Shown piece after piece: positions 1 to 8,649 of a DNA stretch of 64,000 nucleotides (position 1 is its first letter; each line of letters starts with the position of its first letter). Source of the stretch: Paraburkholderia sabiae (GTDB taxonomy: Bacteria; Pseudomonadota; Gammaproteobacteria; Burkholderiales; Burkholderiaceae); NCBI RefSeq assembly GCF_030412785.1, contig NZ_CP125297.1, forward strand, positions 1 through 64,000, written 5' to 3'. Both the position numbers and the translations under genes were made by a program. Under the pieces are notes generated by a model, which did not search any database, was not told the origin of the DNA, and saw nothing but the letters and a program-made list of their open reading frames with translations.

Positions 1-1045
1 ATGAAACACCCCATTTTTGACGCTCGCCCCTCGACTTCAAAAACGGCCGCATCGATCTGACGCATGGCGCCGGCGGCCGCGCCAGCGCACAACTGGTAAC
101 CGACGTATTTGCTCCGGCGTGCAATAACGCCTGGCTCGCGCAGGGCAACGACCAGGCCATCATGCCACCTGTTGCCGGACGGTTAGCGATGAGTACCGAC
201 TGCCACGTCGTCGCTCCGTTGTTCTTTCCCGGCGGTGACATCGGAGCACTTGCCGTCAACGGCACAGTCAACGACCTCGCCGTCGGCGGCGCCCAGCCGC
301 GTTACCTGAGCGCCGGATTCATTCTCGAAGAAGGTCTGCCACTCGTCGATCTCGTGCGCATCGTCCAGTCAATGGCGCGGGCCGCACGTGACGCTGGCGT
401 GTAGATCGTCACAGGCGACACGAAAGTTGTCGAACGCGGCAAGGCTGATCGACTGTTCATTACGACAGCGGGCGTCGGCGTCGTACCGCGGGCGTCGAGT
501 TGGATGGCGGTAACGCGCAGCCAGGCGACGCTATCTTGCTGTCCGGATGTCTTGACGAGCACGCTCTTGCCGTGCTGTCCCAACGCGAAAACCTAGGTTT
601 TGACAGCAGCATCGTGTCGGATTGCACTGCGCTCAACGGTCTGCCCGAGCAACTACTCAAAACGTGCCCGTCGCTGCGACTGATGCGCGATCCGACGCGT
701 GGTGGCCTTGGGAATGCGCTCAATGAAATCAGCCAGCAATCGGGTTTCAGTATGCGCATCTGGGAAGAGGCGCTACCGATAAAAACAACTGTGCGGGCGG
801 CCTGCGAGTTCCTCGGCCTTGACCCACTGTACATTGCGAACGAGGGCAAGCTAATCGCCGTATGTGCGAGGCAGGACGCGCTTGCACTCGTCGATGCGAT
901 GCACGCTCATCCGCTAGGCCAAGATGCCGCGCTGATTGGCTAGGTAACGGATGATGCGCGCGGCCTCGTGAGAATGCAGACCTCGTTCGGCGGCGAACGG
1001 CTCGTTGACTGGTTGAACGGTGAGGTGTTACCCCGCATCTGTTGA
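1..1045 (+). pseudogene. hypE: hypE remnant, hydrogenase maturation protein HypE
   Basis: HypE dehydrates the carboxamide on its C-terminal cysteine to make the cyanide ligand of NiFe-hydrogenases. The reading can be followed over nearly the full family length: the N-terminal part with THGAGGRASAQLV, the central VNDLAVGGAQPRYLSAGF block, DPTRGGLGNALNEI, and the terminal PRIC with the functional last cysteine at 1040-1042. It is broken in four places: the frame changes near base 30 (ATG at base 1 is in another frame from the body), TAG at 402-404, a one-base loss near 489 in a GC run, and TAG at 941-943. No other hyp or hup gene is in view. The identity is firm; the gene cannot make a working protein without several recoding events, so I call it a pseudogene. 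Confidence 0.9.
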
Positions 1046-1151
1046 TGGAAAAAGGCTCTGGTGCAAATAGCGCTAGGCAAAGTTAATGTGTCAGGCTAAA
1101 CGAATTGAGAGTCGACTATGAACAAGCTGAAGAGCCCGGGGCGAACTGTTC

Positions 1152-1409
1152 GGTCATGACGCCTTCGAGCCGCGCGCACAGACGAATCGCCTCCAGCGTG
1201 CCCTCATTCGGCAGGGCGTATTCGGGGCCTCCATAGCGCGTATCGAGCACGACATCCTGCGCGGTGATGTCGCGGCCCAGATCGACCTGTTCCGTAGTGT
1301 GCCTTGCGATACGCGTGATCTGCTCGCGCGACTGCTCCGGCTTCGCGGACGCATTGATGCCGATCACGCGATCCGCGCGCCCATCCGCCGCGAAGCCGAC
1401 GATCATGCC
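1152..1409 (-). pseudogene. acdS: acdS fragment, ACC deaminase
   Basis: About 86 codons of 1-aminocyclopropane-1-carboxylate deaminase, the PLP enzyme by which root-associated bacteria lower plant ethylene. The segment runs from [16 protein letters not shown] through DASAKP-like and DVVLD-like motifs to [20 protein letters not shown], a stretch characteristic of the C-terminal half of AcdS. Sequence on both sides does not continue the family: the upstream half with the PLP lysine and the last 60 or so residues are gone. acdS is common on symbiotic replicons of rhizobia, which fits the nif content of the window. Non-functional remnant. Confidence 0.85.
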
Positions 1410-2079
1410 CAATATCGCTACGACGATTGAAGCGGATACGAAGACGCTGGGAAGTTGTGAAGACACGAGTGAGTCCGTCCGTTCTACCATTCACGGGCTC
1501 GCGGTGCGTGTCGGAGTTGTAGCCACGCTCGCCGTAAATTACCTTGGGCTTGCGAAGTGAGGTTCTCTCGCGTTAACAAGACCTAATCTAGTGGGCGCTG
1601 ATCCTTGCACGCTGCCTTTCTAGCATTCGATCTTCCCTCATGATCGAATGCTTACACACCAAATGGCGACTTTCGCACATGGGCGGCTCGCATGAAAACA
1701 TGCATTGACGATACCGATCCGGCTGAAAGAATTGCGCTATGTCCGCAGCAAGCGATAGCACATTCACTGGGAATCGGCCCATCGTTCAACCTAGCTGCGC
1801 GGGCGGGGTTTATCTGTGGGCAGCATGAGGACAGGCTCGCCTTATCTTAAGGGGGAACACCGGGTTGATCCAGGTAGAAAGTCGCTGGGTGCGGCCGTGC
1901 ACCAACATCTCAGTATTGAACCTAAGTCGGCATAACCTATGCTTGGGAAGCAGTTGGGCAAAATCGGATAACAAATTGCGGCATGGTAAAGGGTTGCTGA
2001 CGACGGCTTGCAATTAGTACCCGCTCCAGCAGGTTAAAAAAGTATATGACACGCAAAACGTTACGTAGGATACCGCATT
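1410..2079. other. Intergenic stretch without a recognisable gene
   Basis: No reading frame here resembles a known family. The only clear structure is an 11-bp perfect inverted repeat at 1622-1632 and 1642-1652 (AGCATTCGATC and its complement, 9-nt loop), which could be a terminator or an IS end. The region upstream of the porin has no obvious strong promoter that I can name. Confidence 0.5.
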
Positions 2080-3249
2080 ATGGTCAATGGTTTAGCAAAA
2101 TCGGGCTGTGCAGCTATGTTCGGCGTGTGCTCACTCGCTCAGGCACAAAATAGCGTGACTCTGTACGGGGTTCTCGACGAAGGGATCATGTATCAAAGCA
2201 ACCTTGCCGACGAAAAGAGGGTTTCGCTTGATTCGCTTGCTGGTGTCATGGGAAGTCGGTGGGGCGTGACCGGCGTCGAGGACCTCGGCGGCGCTTTGCA
2301 TGCGATTTTCACCCTTGAGTCGGGTGTGAACTTAAATAACGGCCAGACTGCTCAGGGCGGCCTGCTGTTTGGTCGTCAGGCCTTCGTCGGTGTCAAACGC
2401 GACAATTGGGGTGGCCTGACATTTGGACGTCAATACGACATGATTTTCTACTTCCCCGAGCCACTCACTGCCGAAGCGCTCGTGGGAGGCGCGCCGGCCG
2501 GGCACCCAGGGGACGTGGACAATGCGTGCAACACAGTTCGACTGAATAACTCAGTACGGTACATGAGCCCTGACATCCGCGGCGTGAACTTCGGGGGGGA
2601 GTATAGCTTTGGTGGCGTTGCGGGTAATTTCACATCTACCAGCGGCTATTCCATAGGTGCCGGGTACACGAACGGGCCATTAAAACTGGCGGCAGCATTC
2701 GAGTATTTTAAGAACCCTACCGCAGCGCCAGTCACAGGCTTTTTTACTGCCTATGGGAATGGTGGTTCTCCTCTCCAGGGTGCCCTGAACAAGGGATATG
2801 TTTCCGCTAAAACTTACCAGTCTGCAGTCGTAGGAGCCAATTACGCGATCGGCCCGGTTATCTTGGCAGCTTCGTTCTCCAACGTCCAATACGCAAATCT
2901 CGGCCCGTCGCTCGCTGAGGGAACAGCAATATTCAACAATTACGACGTCGGAATAATGTATCGTTTCAACCCAGATTGGACTGTCGCTGCATCATATGAC
3001 TATTTGCACTCGAATGGCGTTCAAAACGCTGCCGGCCACATAGTCGGGAACCAGCATTTCAATCAAGTAACGATTTCGACCAACTACTTTCTGTCCAAAC
3101 GCATCGATGTTTATTTCGGAATTGGTTGGCAGCAAGCATCGGGAACATCGTCTCTCGGAAAGCCCGCTGTTGCCAGCATCGCCAACATGAACGATTCATC
3201 CAACAATCGCCAGATCCTTGCTCGCGCTGCCATCCGTCACAAGTTCTGA
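2080..3249 (+). CDS. Gram-negative porin (Burkholderiales type)
   Basis: Outer-membrane trimeric porin of about 389 residues, the normal length for the Burkholderia porin family, forming a 16-stranded beta-barrel for passive diffusion of small solutes. The start carries a signal peptide with predicted cleavage after AQA (about residue 23), followed by QNSVTLYGVLDEGI, the usual first strand. Later GRQAFVGV and TFGRQYD blocks and the C-terminal aromatic end RHKF (final Phe needed for barrel assembly) are present. ATG at 2080 is the only possible start, since a stop at 2047-2049 lies just upstream in frame; the signal peptide is unusual in lacking the common MKK start. The Shine-Dalgarno is weak. 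The gene looks intact although neighbours on both sides are broken. Confidence 0.93.
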   Translation: MVNGLAKSGCAAMFGVCSLAQAQNSVTLYGVLDEGIMYQSNLADEKRVSLDSLAGVMGSRWGVTGVEDLGGALHAIFTLESGVNLNNGQTAQGGLLFGRQAFVGVKRDNWGGLTFGRQYDMIFYFPEPLTAEALVGGAPAGHPGDVDNACNTVRLNNSVRYMSPDIRGVNFGGEYSFGGVAGNFTSTSGYSIGAGYTNGPLKLAAAFEYFKNPTAAPVTGFFTAYGNGGSPLQGALNKGYVSAKTYQSAVVGANYAIGPVILAASFSNVQYANLGPSLAEGTAIFNNYDVGIMYRFNPDWTVAASYDYLHSNGVQNAAGHIVGNQHFNQVTISTNYFLSKRIDVYFGIGWQQASGTSSLGKPAVASIANMNDSSNNRQILARAAIRHKF

Positions 3250-3260
3250 TTTGTGGCTAT

Positions 3261-3296
3261 GAGGTGTTAACAGAATGACTTTTTCAGGTGTCGCCA
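3261..3296. mobile_element. Solo terminus of an IS5/IS427-type element
   Basis: The sequence GAGGTGTTAACAGAATGAC followed by a TTTTCAGG-like stretch recurs almost base for base at 9876-9911, where it is the end of an IS5-family remnant, and resembles the ends of the IS at 6866-7720. No transposase follows here, so it is a left-over end, 12 bp after the porin stop. Confidence 0.55.
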
Positions 3297-3426
3297 AACT
3301 TCATGGTATGTCTCCTGAATCGCGTCATGAGGCAGGACTAATCGTCGTTCTCGCGGCGCTTTCTTATACGCTGGTTGACGGATGCCGTCATTGCGGCTGC
3401 GATGATGACGGCAATGCGAAATTCGC

Positions 3427-3742
3427 TCAGGCTATCGCTTTGGCGCGCCAGGCCAGTTGGCGCTCGAGGACGGATTCGGCGGTCTCGCCGACCAACTCCT
3501 GATAGATCGCGGTCGCGGTCGCGGTCGCGCCTTCAGTATTGACGAGCAATACGCGGGATGAGCCATCGAGGCCCACTTGCTTGGCCACTTGCTGGTCCTG
3601 CAGCAATACGATGAGACCCGCTACACCCGACTCGCCAGCAATGATCGGTGCGTCTGTATCGCTGCAGGCATCCAGAATGCGCATGGAACTGGCCGCGGCG
3701 ACATTTGGGGCACTCATTGCAGTGTCCGCCGAGGCGGCCCAC
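3427..3742 (-). pseudogene. Diaminopropionate ammonia-lyase C-terminal fragment
   Basis: C-terminal third of a PLP fold-type II lyase of the diaminopropionate ammonia-lyase (DpaL/YgeX) family, which degrades 2,3-diaminopropionate to pyruvate and ammonia. Visible landmarks are an SADTAMSA stretch, IIAGESGVAGL, and SRVLLVNTEGAT near the end, followed by a usual-looking tail with LVGETAESVLERQ. The N-terminal two thirds with the PLP lysine are absent and an in-frame stop lies just upstream. A small tandem repeat (GCGGTC units near 3510) may have shifted the local frame. The assignment to DpaL rather than a related deaminase rests on the GESG and NTEGAT motifs. Confidence 0.6.
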
Positions 3743-3763
3743 GCCTACGCGTCGACCGATCTT

Positions 3764-4003
3764 TCAGATAGATGGCGTACCCGCTCCAATGACAGCAATG
3801 CGGCCGACAACTTCATGGCGGGGCACGCGGGGCGACTGCAGTGTCGGGGCCGCCCCTTCGATATCACAGACGTCGGCTCCGCAGATGCCGCATGCCTCGA
3901 CCTCGATCAGCACCTGACCGGCTCCCGGCACGGGTGTCGGGCGTTCCACCGTTTCAAGCATTCCGGGTTTCGTCGCCTGCACTCCGCGCTAAGTCTTTTT
4001 CAT
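3764..4003 (-). pseudogene. Zinc-dependent alcohol dehydrogenase (MDR) N-terminal fragment
   Basis: N-terminal GroES-like part of a medium-chain dehydrogenase/reductase. After ATG at 4003, preceded by an AAGGAG ribosome site at 4010-4015, the frame reads MKKT, then TAG at 3991-3989, then continues with a typical MDR start: PGMLETVERPTPVPGAGQ, EACGICGADV with the catalytic zinc cysteine, and HEVVGRI. It stops after about 75 residues, so the structural zinc loop, the Rossmann domain and the rest are missing. Both the in-frame amber codon and the truncation make it non-functional. Confidence 0.7.
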
Positions 4004-4039
4004 TGTCGACTCCTTGTCGTGCTTCGGCCGCCGCAAAGC

Positions 4040-4550
4040 GCGTCCTGAGGTATCGCGGCGGCCTTCAATGCACGCACCCCGAGGCTTGCAGGCTCAATGG
4101 CGCCCGCAACATAGCCCTGAAAGCCGATAATTAGCTTCATTCCAATGGGGTAGATGCCGGCGAGGCAGATACCGACGCCGAAGCGGAAGAGCGCGCCACT
4201 CACGAGACCGGTCGACAGCCATGCAAAGCCGAGGTTGAACAGCGCGCCGACGACGACGCTGCAGACGAAGATCCTGCTCGCGCGAAAGCGATCGGCGGCG
4301 CCGCTCAGCGAGACGACGAGTGTGTCGAGGATGAAACCGATCTACACCGCGCCCGTCAGCCAGCCGATGTCAGCCGCGCTGATGTGCCATATTTTCACGA
4401 GGTCGCCGGCAGTACTGTTTGCACTGAACCACAACTCATGTACCGAAAAGTTGTGCAATCGAGATCGCGGCGACCGGGCCTATCCCTTGAGCGAGCAGTT
4501 TCCGCACGCTGGTCGCCCAGATCATTGATTTGCGAGGGGCGCCTGTGCGC
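4040..4550 (-). pseudogene. MFS transporter N-terminal fragment
   Basis: The translated minus strand follows the first third of a major facilitator transporter. Helix 1 reads GIGPVAAISIAQLFGT, then a frameshift near 4440 leads to WFSANSTAGDLV, then DIGWLTGAV with an in-frame stop, a second helix, and the motif-A-like loop ended by FGVGICLAGIYPIGMKLI. The rest of the 12-helix protein is missing. It lies head to tail with the other minus-strand fragments of this decayed block. Confidence 0.6.
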
Positions 4551-4649
4551 TGAGCAACTGGTCGAGCCATCGCTAGCCTCGAGGAGACGGACGACGATGC
4601 AGCCGTTCGTTGAGGATCGCGTGCGCTTTTCAAGCTTCACCGCTTCGCA

Positions 4650-5790
4650 TTAGCCAACCAGAAGCGTGTCCTCGACGACCTCGCGCTGCGCGCCGCTTCC
4701 GCCGGTTCGCACAACCTCTCGCGCGACCGGCTCGAGAATGTCCGCGGCGAGCGCGTACTTTTCTTCGACGAAGGCCAACGACGCACGGCAGATCGCCGGG
4801 ACGACGTGGCCAGCCGGAAGCTTGCCTTCGTTGATGAGCTTATTGAGCACGGCAACGCGTTGTTCGACGGCTTTCCTGTCGCCCGTCGCCGCGGCTACCA
4901 GCGCCATGTGGAAGTCAGCGAACGGAAAGCCCCTTCCTTGAAGTAATCTGACGCGTACTTGCTGCGTCGTCCCACATTCCCGCCGGAACAGCGTGGCCGT
5001 AGGCCTGCATGCGCCAGAGAAACGACGACGTGTCGCTGACGATGTTGATCGGCGTGCCGAGGGACGCAGCCGGCGCGACATGCTCGTTGTAGGTGGCGAG
5101 CGCCCGTCCGGTGTCTGCCCGCTCAAGGGCGATGAGCGCTATGCCATGCAATGCGGCCGTGAAGCACGCCCGTCTTGTGTACTCCGGCAGCCAGCCGGTA
5201 ATCATGTCCTGCGCCTCGTCGTTTGCGCCGGACTCGTACAGCACGTAGGCGACGGCGTGCGCCGCATTCACGTTGTGTCGCCGCAATTGCAGCGCGCGTT
5301 GCGTGAGCGCGCGTCCGAGCCGCACGTCGCCGTTTTCGCCGTGCGTCCAGCCTCGATAGGTTAGGAACCACCAGCCGTCGGCATCGAAGTGTTTCGCGTG
5401 GCGTTCGCACAGGTCGACGCGTGCCTGGTCATGGTCGGCCATGCCGGAAAACGCGAAGAGGCCGAACGCCCCAAGCGGCATCGACAGGATGACGATGTCC
5501 CGCGGCCAGCGGTCGATGTGCGCGAGGCGGCGGCGAGTGCTCTGGCCATCTGTCCGAGGATGGCCAGCGACAGCACGTAGACGTGGCTGCGCTCCCGCTC
5601 GGTCCCGTTGCGAGCGACGAGATCGAGAGCCTTCGCTATATGTGCGCGAGCCCGGGCCGGCGCACGCCAGCGCGAAATAGGGGTCAGCAGCGATGGCCAC
5701 TTCCAGTGCTTCGCCGGCGCCCAGCCACAGCGACAGCGACAGCGACAGCAGCAGGTCGACACCCGTACTACTCCGGAAATTCGTTAGCAA
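4650..5790 (-). pseudogene. TTC38-like tetratricopeptide repeat protein, frameshifted
   Basis: A soluble helical-repeat protein of the tetratricopeptide 38-like family, function unknown. Recognisable parts appear in three frames: EVAIAADPYFALA near 5700, ERERSHVYVLSLAI near 5580, then a long stretch with LGAFGLFAFSGMADHDQAR, WWFLTYRGWTHGENGD and NAAHAVAYVLYESGA (about 5520-4985), and finally GFPFADFHMALVAAATGD to SGAQREVVEDTLLVG (about 4940-4650). At least three frame changes are needed, and the last 40-60 residues are lost at a stop near 4650. Confidence 0.65.
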
Positions 5791-6234
5791 TCGGGCACGG
5801 TTGTCAGTTGCGACCGGCCCTGTCCCGCATCAGTACGCGGGACTGTCATTAAATCAGGTTTTCTGGTGACAGCACTTCGACTGGTAGTCAGAATGAACAG
5901 AAGACGGGCGCGTTCACGACTACTTCGATGAAAAACAGCGAAGCGCGCGTTGCCCGACATCCGCGCTGGATTCCATCGCCTGCCGATTGGAACCGAGCCA
6001 CTTGCGTGAAAGCTCGAAAAGCGGCGTATTGACAGTCGCCCTCAGGCCCTTTCGTTGCCAAATGGTGCTTCTGCGAATCGAACGTTTCCATGACATGTGT
6101 TTTGATATCGATAGCCATCGATATCGGCGAACAATGCCGACGAACCTGACAAAACTGAGCAATAAATCGGACCTAACGCTCATCGCGCGCGCAAAACGAT
6201 GCGATGCCAAAGTCCCCGTACGTCACATTCAGTG
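5791..6234. other. Non-coding region upstream of the IscA-like gene
   Basis: No gene recognised. It holds a 22-bp palindrome at 6104-6125 (arms GATATCGAT, 4-nt centre) that could be an operator. I found no TGT-N10-ACA NifA site. Confidence 0.4.
6104..6125. repeat. 22-bp palindrome, possible operator
   Basis: Perfect 9-bp arms GATATCGAT and ATCGATATC around AGCC. It lies 110 bp upstream of the sigma-54 promoter of the IscA-like gene, in the range where activators or repressors bind. Whether it is a protein site is inference. Confidence 0.35.
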
Positions 6235-6250
6235 TGGCACAAACCTTGCG
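6235..6250 (+). promoter_or_regulatory. Sigma-54 (-24/-12) promoter
   Basis: TGGCAC, AAACC, TTGC matches the RpoN consensus TGGCAC-N5-TTGC with exact 10-bp spacing between GG and GC. It lies 68 bp upstream of the IscA-like ATG and is the best match of the four sigma-54 sites in the window. Confidence 0.8.
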
Positions 6251-6317
6251 TTTATTTGCTTGACATATAGTAATCAACACCGTCGGTCTTCCTAGCCAAT
6301 TACCGAGAAAAACTTAT

Positions 6318-6695
6318 ATGGTTGTTCAACGGACGCCTCTCTTAGCAGCACCGGCACCCGACATCCCGGCGCTCACGCCTCGAGCAGCAGAAAAGGTCGC
6401 AGAACTGATCGCGCTGCAAGGCGAAACGCAGATTTACATCCGTCTGTGCGCCGAAGTGCGCGGCTTTGACGATATAAAATATTTCATCACGCTAGATGAT
6501 TCAGTCGGTGATTCCGACATGAAGGTAAACACGCAGGGCATTACCATATATATCGATAACGCCAGCTTGAAGTTCCTCGCGGGCGCCCGGATCGACTATG
6601 ATGAGCGAGCACTCCAACCGTGCTTCGTGATCGATAGGCTAAACGAACAAACGTTTTGTGGTCACAGTAGCGCCTTCTCGACGTGTCCTCGGTGA
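6318..6695 (+). CDS. IscA/HesB-like iron-sulfur protein with missing cysteines
   Basis: A-type Fe-S carrier family protein of 125 residues; such genes accompany nif clusters and help load clusters onto nitrogenase components. The family fold is visible: LTPRAAEKVAELIA at the start of the domain (about residue 20), FITLDDSVGDSD in the middle, GITIYIDNASLKFLAGARIDY and the terminal CGHSSAFS. Family members normally have three cysteines: one in a C-S-G motif and two in a terminal CGCG motif. Here the first is replaced (the region reads AEVRGFDD) and the second terminal cysteine is a histidine (CGH). It may be a diverged protein with a different role or an early pseudogene. The sigma-54 promoter upstream suggests nitrogen-fixation-linked expression. 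No good Shine-Dalgarno precedes the ATG. Confidence 0.75.
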   Translation: MVVQRTPLLAAPAPDIPALTPRAAEKVAELIALQGETQIYIRLCAEVRGFDDIKYFITLDDSVGDSDMKVNTQGITIYIDNASLKFLAGARIDYDERALQPCFVIDRLNEQTFCGHSSAFSTCPR

Positions 6696-6869
6696 AGTCG
6701 GAATGCGATGAAACGTGCGCGTGATTCGATTGGAGTCGTAGCGGAAACAACGGTGGTAGTTGCGTCTCTCTCGCTTGAGCGATCTCCATGAAGGCAAGTT
6801 CCGGCGGTTGGTACGTGTGCTGCTCATCGTTGACTTCGCGCTCAAACCGCTTTGCGCAACTTATAGGCC

Positions 6870-7499
6870 TTAACAAGATGACGTTTTCAGTCGTCTCCAG
6901 CGGATGATGCAGCATGCGATTTTCATGAAGGCTTCGTGGATGAATGCAAGACGTTCGAAGCGGATGCGCAGCCGTCGGAAGTTGTGAAGCCAGGAGATGG
7001 TGCGTTCGACGACCCAGCGGGTTTTGCCCAGTCCGCTGCCGTGAGGTTCGCCTCGTCGGGCGATTTCAGTGTCGATGCCGGCAGCGTGTAGTGGACGGCG
7101 GTATTTGTCGTGATCGTAACCTCGGTCGCCTTGAACGATCCGGGGTTTCGAAAGCGGGCGGCCAGGTTTGCCGGCGATGCGCGGGATGGCATCAACCAGC
7201 GCGTGAAGCTGGGTGACATCGTGGCGGTTGGCGCCAGTGAGGATTACCGCGAGCGGGATGCCTTGCGCTTCTGTGATGAGGCGGTGCTTTGAACCTGGTC
7301 GCGCACGGTCGGTGGGATTGGGTCCCGTTTTTGACCCGCACCAACGGCGCGGATCGAGGAGGAGTCGACGACCACGCGCGACCAGTCTATGCGGTCCGCT
7401 TCGCGTAGCTTTGCAAGAAGCAGTTCGTGCAGTCCGTCCCAGACACCGGCGGCCTGCCAGTCGCGCAGACGGCGCCAGCAGCTCATGCCGCTGCCGCAA
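6870..7499 (-). CDS. IS5-family transposase, downstream frame (OrfB)
   Basis: C-terminal half of the same transposase. It contains GSKHRLITEAQGIPLAV, TGANRHDVTQ with the second catalytic aspartate, GDRGYDHDKYR, and KTRWVVERTISWLHNFRRL with the catalytic glutamate, then the usual tail ending near the left terminus. The first part of the frame (before about 7420) is not family-like, which fits expression only as a frameshift product of the upstream ORF. Confidence 0.8.
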   Translation of the reverse strand: MRQRHELLAPSARLAGRRCLGRTARTASCKATRSGPHRLVARGRRLLLDPRRWCGSKTGPNPTDRARPGSKHRLITEAQGIPLAVILTGANRHDVTQLHALVDAIPRIAGKPGRPLSKPRIVQGDRGYDHDKYRRPLHAAGIDTEIARRGEPHGSGLGKTRWVVERTISWLHNFRRLRIRFERLAFIHEAFMKIACCIIRWRRLKTSSC

Positions 7500-7681
7500 C
7501 CCATCTCGCGCGGCAGCAGGTCCCAGCGCAGGCCAGTCTGCAGGATGGACAAGATGCCGGTGAGCACTGCCCGGTCATCGAGTGGTTTGCGTCCGGGGTA
7601 GCGTGAACGGCGTGGTTTGGGTGGGGGCAGCAGGGGTTCAATGAGTGCCCACAGCTCATCATCGAGTATCGGCTTGGCCAT
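7244..7681 (-). CDS. IS5-family transposase, upstream frame (OrfA)
   Basis: First half of a DDE transposase, 145 residues, beginning MAKPILDDELWALIEPLLPP, the standard start of this group, with GRKPLDDRAVLTGIL and the first catalytic aspartate in RVVVDSSSIRA. In IS427-type elements this frame is joined to the downstream frame by ribosomal frameshifting in the region of overlap (7244-7499). ATG at 7681 is close to the right terminus. It looks undamaged. Confidence 0.8.
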   Translation of the reverse strand: MAKPILDDELWALIEPLLPPPKPRRSRYPGRKPLDDRAVLTGILSILQTGLRWDLLPREMGCGSGMSCWRRLRDWQAAGVWDGLHELLLAKLREADRIDWSRVVVDSSSIRAVGAGQKRDPIPPTVRDQVQSTASSQKRKASRSR

Positions 7682-7756
7682 GTCCTTTCCGTTACCGAAA
7701 CAATCATGAAGTTAACATCAATCGCTGCGAGTAAACAGCCCCTTTGTTCATTAGAG

Positions 7757-8645
7757 GGTAGCCGCGTTCCCTAGCGGAAACGCGGCCCCCGAAGAACCGT
7801 ACGTGCGAGTTTCCCCGCATACGGCTCAAGCACGGCAAGAAGCATCTCACTGATGCCGGTTGTACCTGCAGCAACACAACCTTCGCTGACTTCGCATCGT
7901 CGATTCATTCCGCTGACGCGAGACAAGGGCGCTGAACCGTAGTGCCACCGGTCTCTCTCAAGCTTCCCTTCGCGAACCTTTGATGCAGGCTGGCGACTGC
8001 CGCACCGCGCGCGCGTCAGCACCCTTTCAGGTTGGGGCAAATTTTGAACGCCTATGTCACCCATTACAGGCAACCATTCGCTTCTTGCGCATTCTCAATC
8101 CCGCTTCCTCAGCAGTGTTCCCTTGCGGTTCACCTGCCAGCATCCTATTGAATCGGGCGTTGGCGAAGAATCGGGTTTCCCGCGTTCCCATCCCTACCGA
8201 CCCGAATACTCCCGGGCCTATCCGTTTAGCACCTGCCTATCCCCCGACGGCGCTTCGACGACGTGCATCCATAACAAAGAGATGCAACCGGCCGTTCACC
8301 ATTTTGGTCAGAGCCTCTCAGCAGCTTTGGCTTAACGAGGTTTGCAGCAGTTCACTTATGTTGTGCATGCGGAACTTGCCTGGCCCCCGCACCGCACGGC
8401 TGCTGGCAGTGTCGACTCATCTCCGGTCGCCCGGTGAGTCGCCCATAAGGAGGGTACGTTGTTCCCCGAAGCTTCGAACCCGACCGTTACCGGTCGCGCA
8501 CGTTCAGGTAGGCAACTGCTGGTCGTACAGCAGGTCACGCCTTCTCTCTCCGATGTTCAGGTGGTTGAATCTGACAAGGCAGAGAAGAGCTTGCCATCCA
8601 CTACGTTGCCGATTTACGTCCGGCGGACGGCGACACGCGTCGCAC
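7757..8645 (-). ncRNA. Group II intron lacking its reverse transcriptase gene
   Basis: Read on the minus strand, a GTGCG 5' end lies at 8645. The 3' part holds a 34-nt domain V (7827-7794) of the form GAGCCGTATGCGGGGAAACT... closing with CGTACGGTTC: the catalytic AGC region, a GAAA tetraloop, and closing-stem pairing all fit. Domain VI follows as a hairpin with 11-bp arms GCCGCGTTTCC / GGGAACGCGGC (7786-7761), with the 3' end near 7757-7750. Total length is about 890 nt and I find no reverse transcriptase/maturase frame, so it is an ORF-deleted intron or a degenerate one. The first 137 nt recur at 59633-59497. The 5' flank belongs to an IS701 transposase remnant. Confidence 0.7.
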
Positions 8646-8649
8646 TTGT

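Larger units (their letters stand above)
6866..7720 (-). mobile_element. IS5-family element (IS427-like, two ORFs)
   Basis: Related terminal sequences bound the element: TTAACAAGATGACGTTTTC at the left (6870-6888), and TTAACTTCATGATTGTTTC read inward from the right end (7716). Inside are two overlapping transposase frames on the minus strand. Exact ends and target duplication are uncertain by a few bases. Confidence 0.7.
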
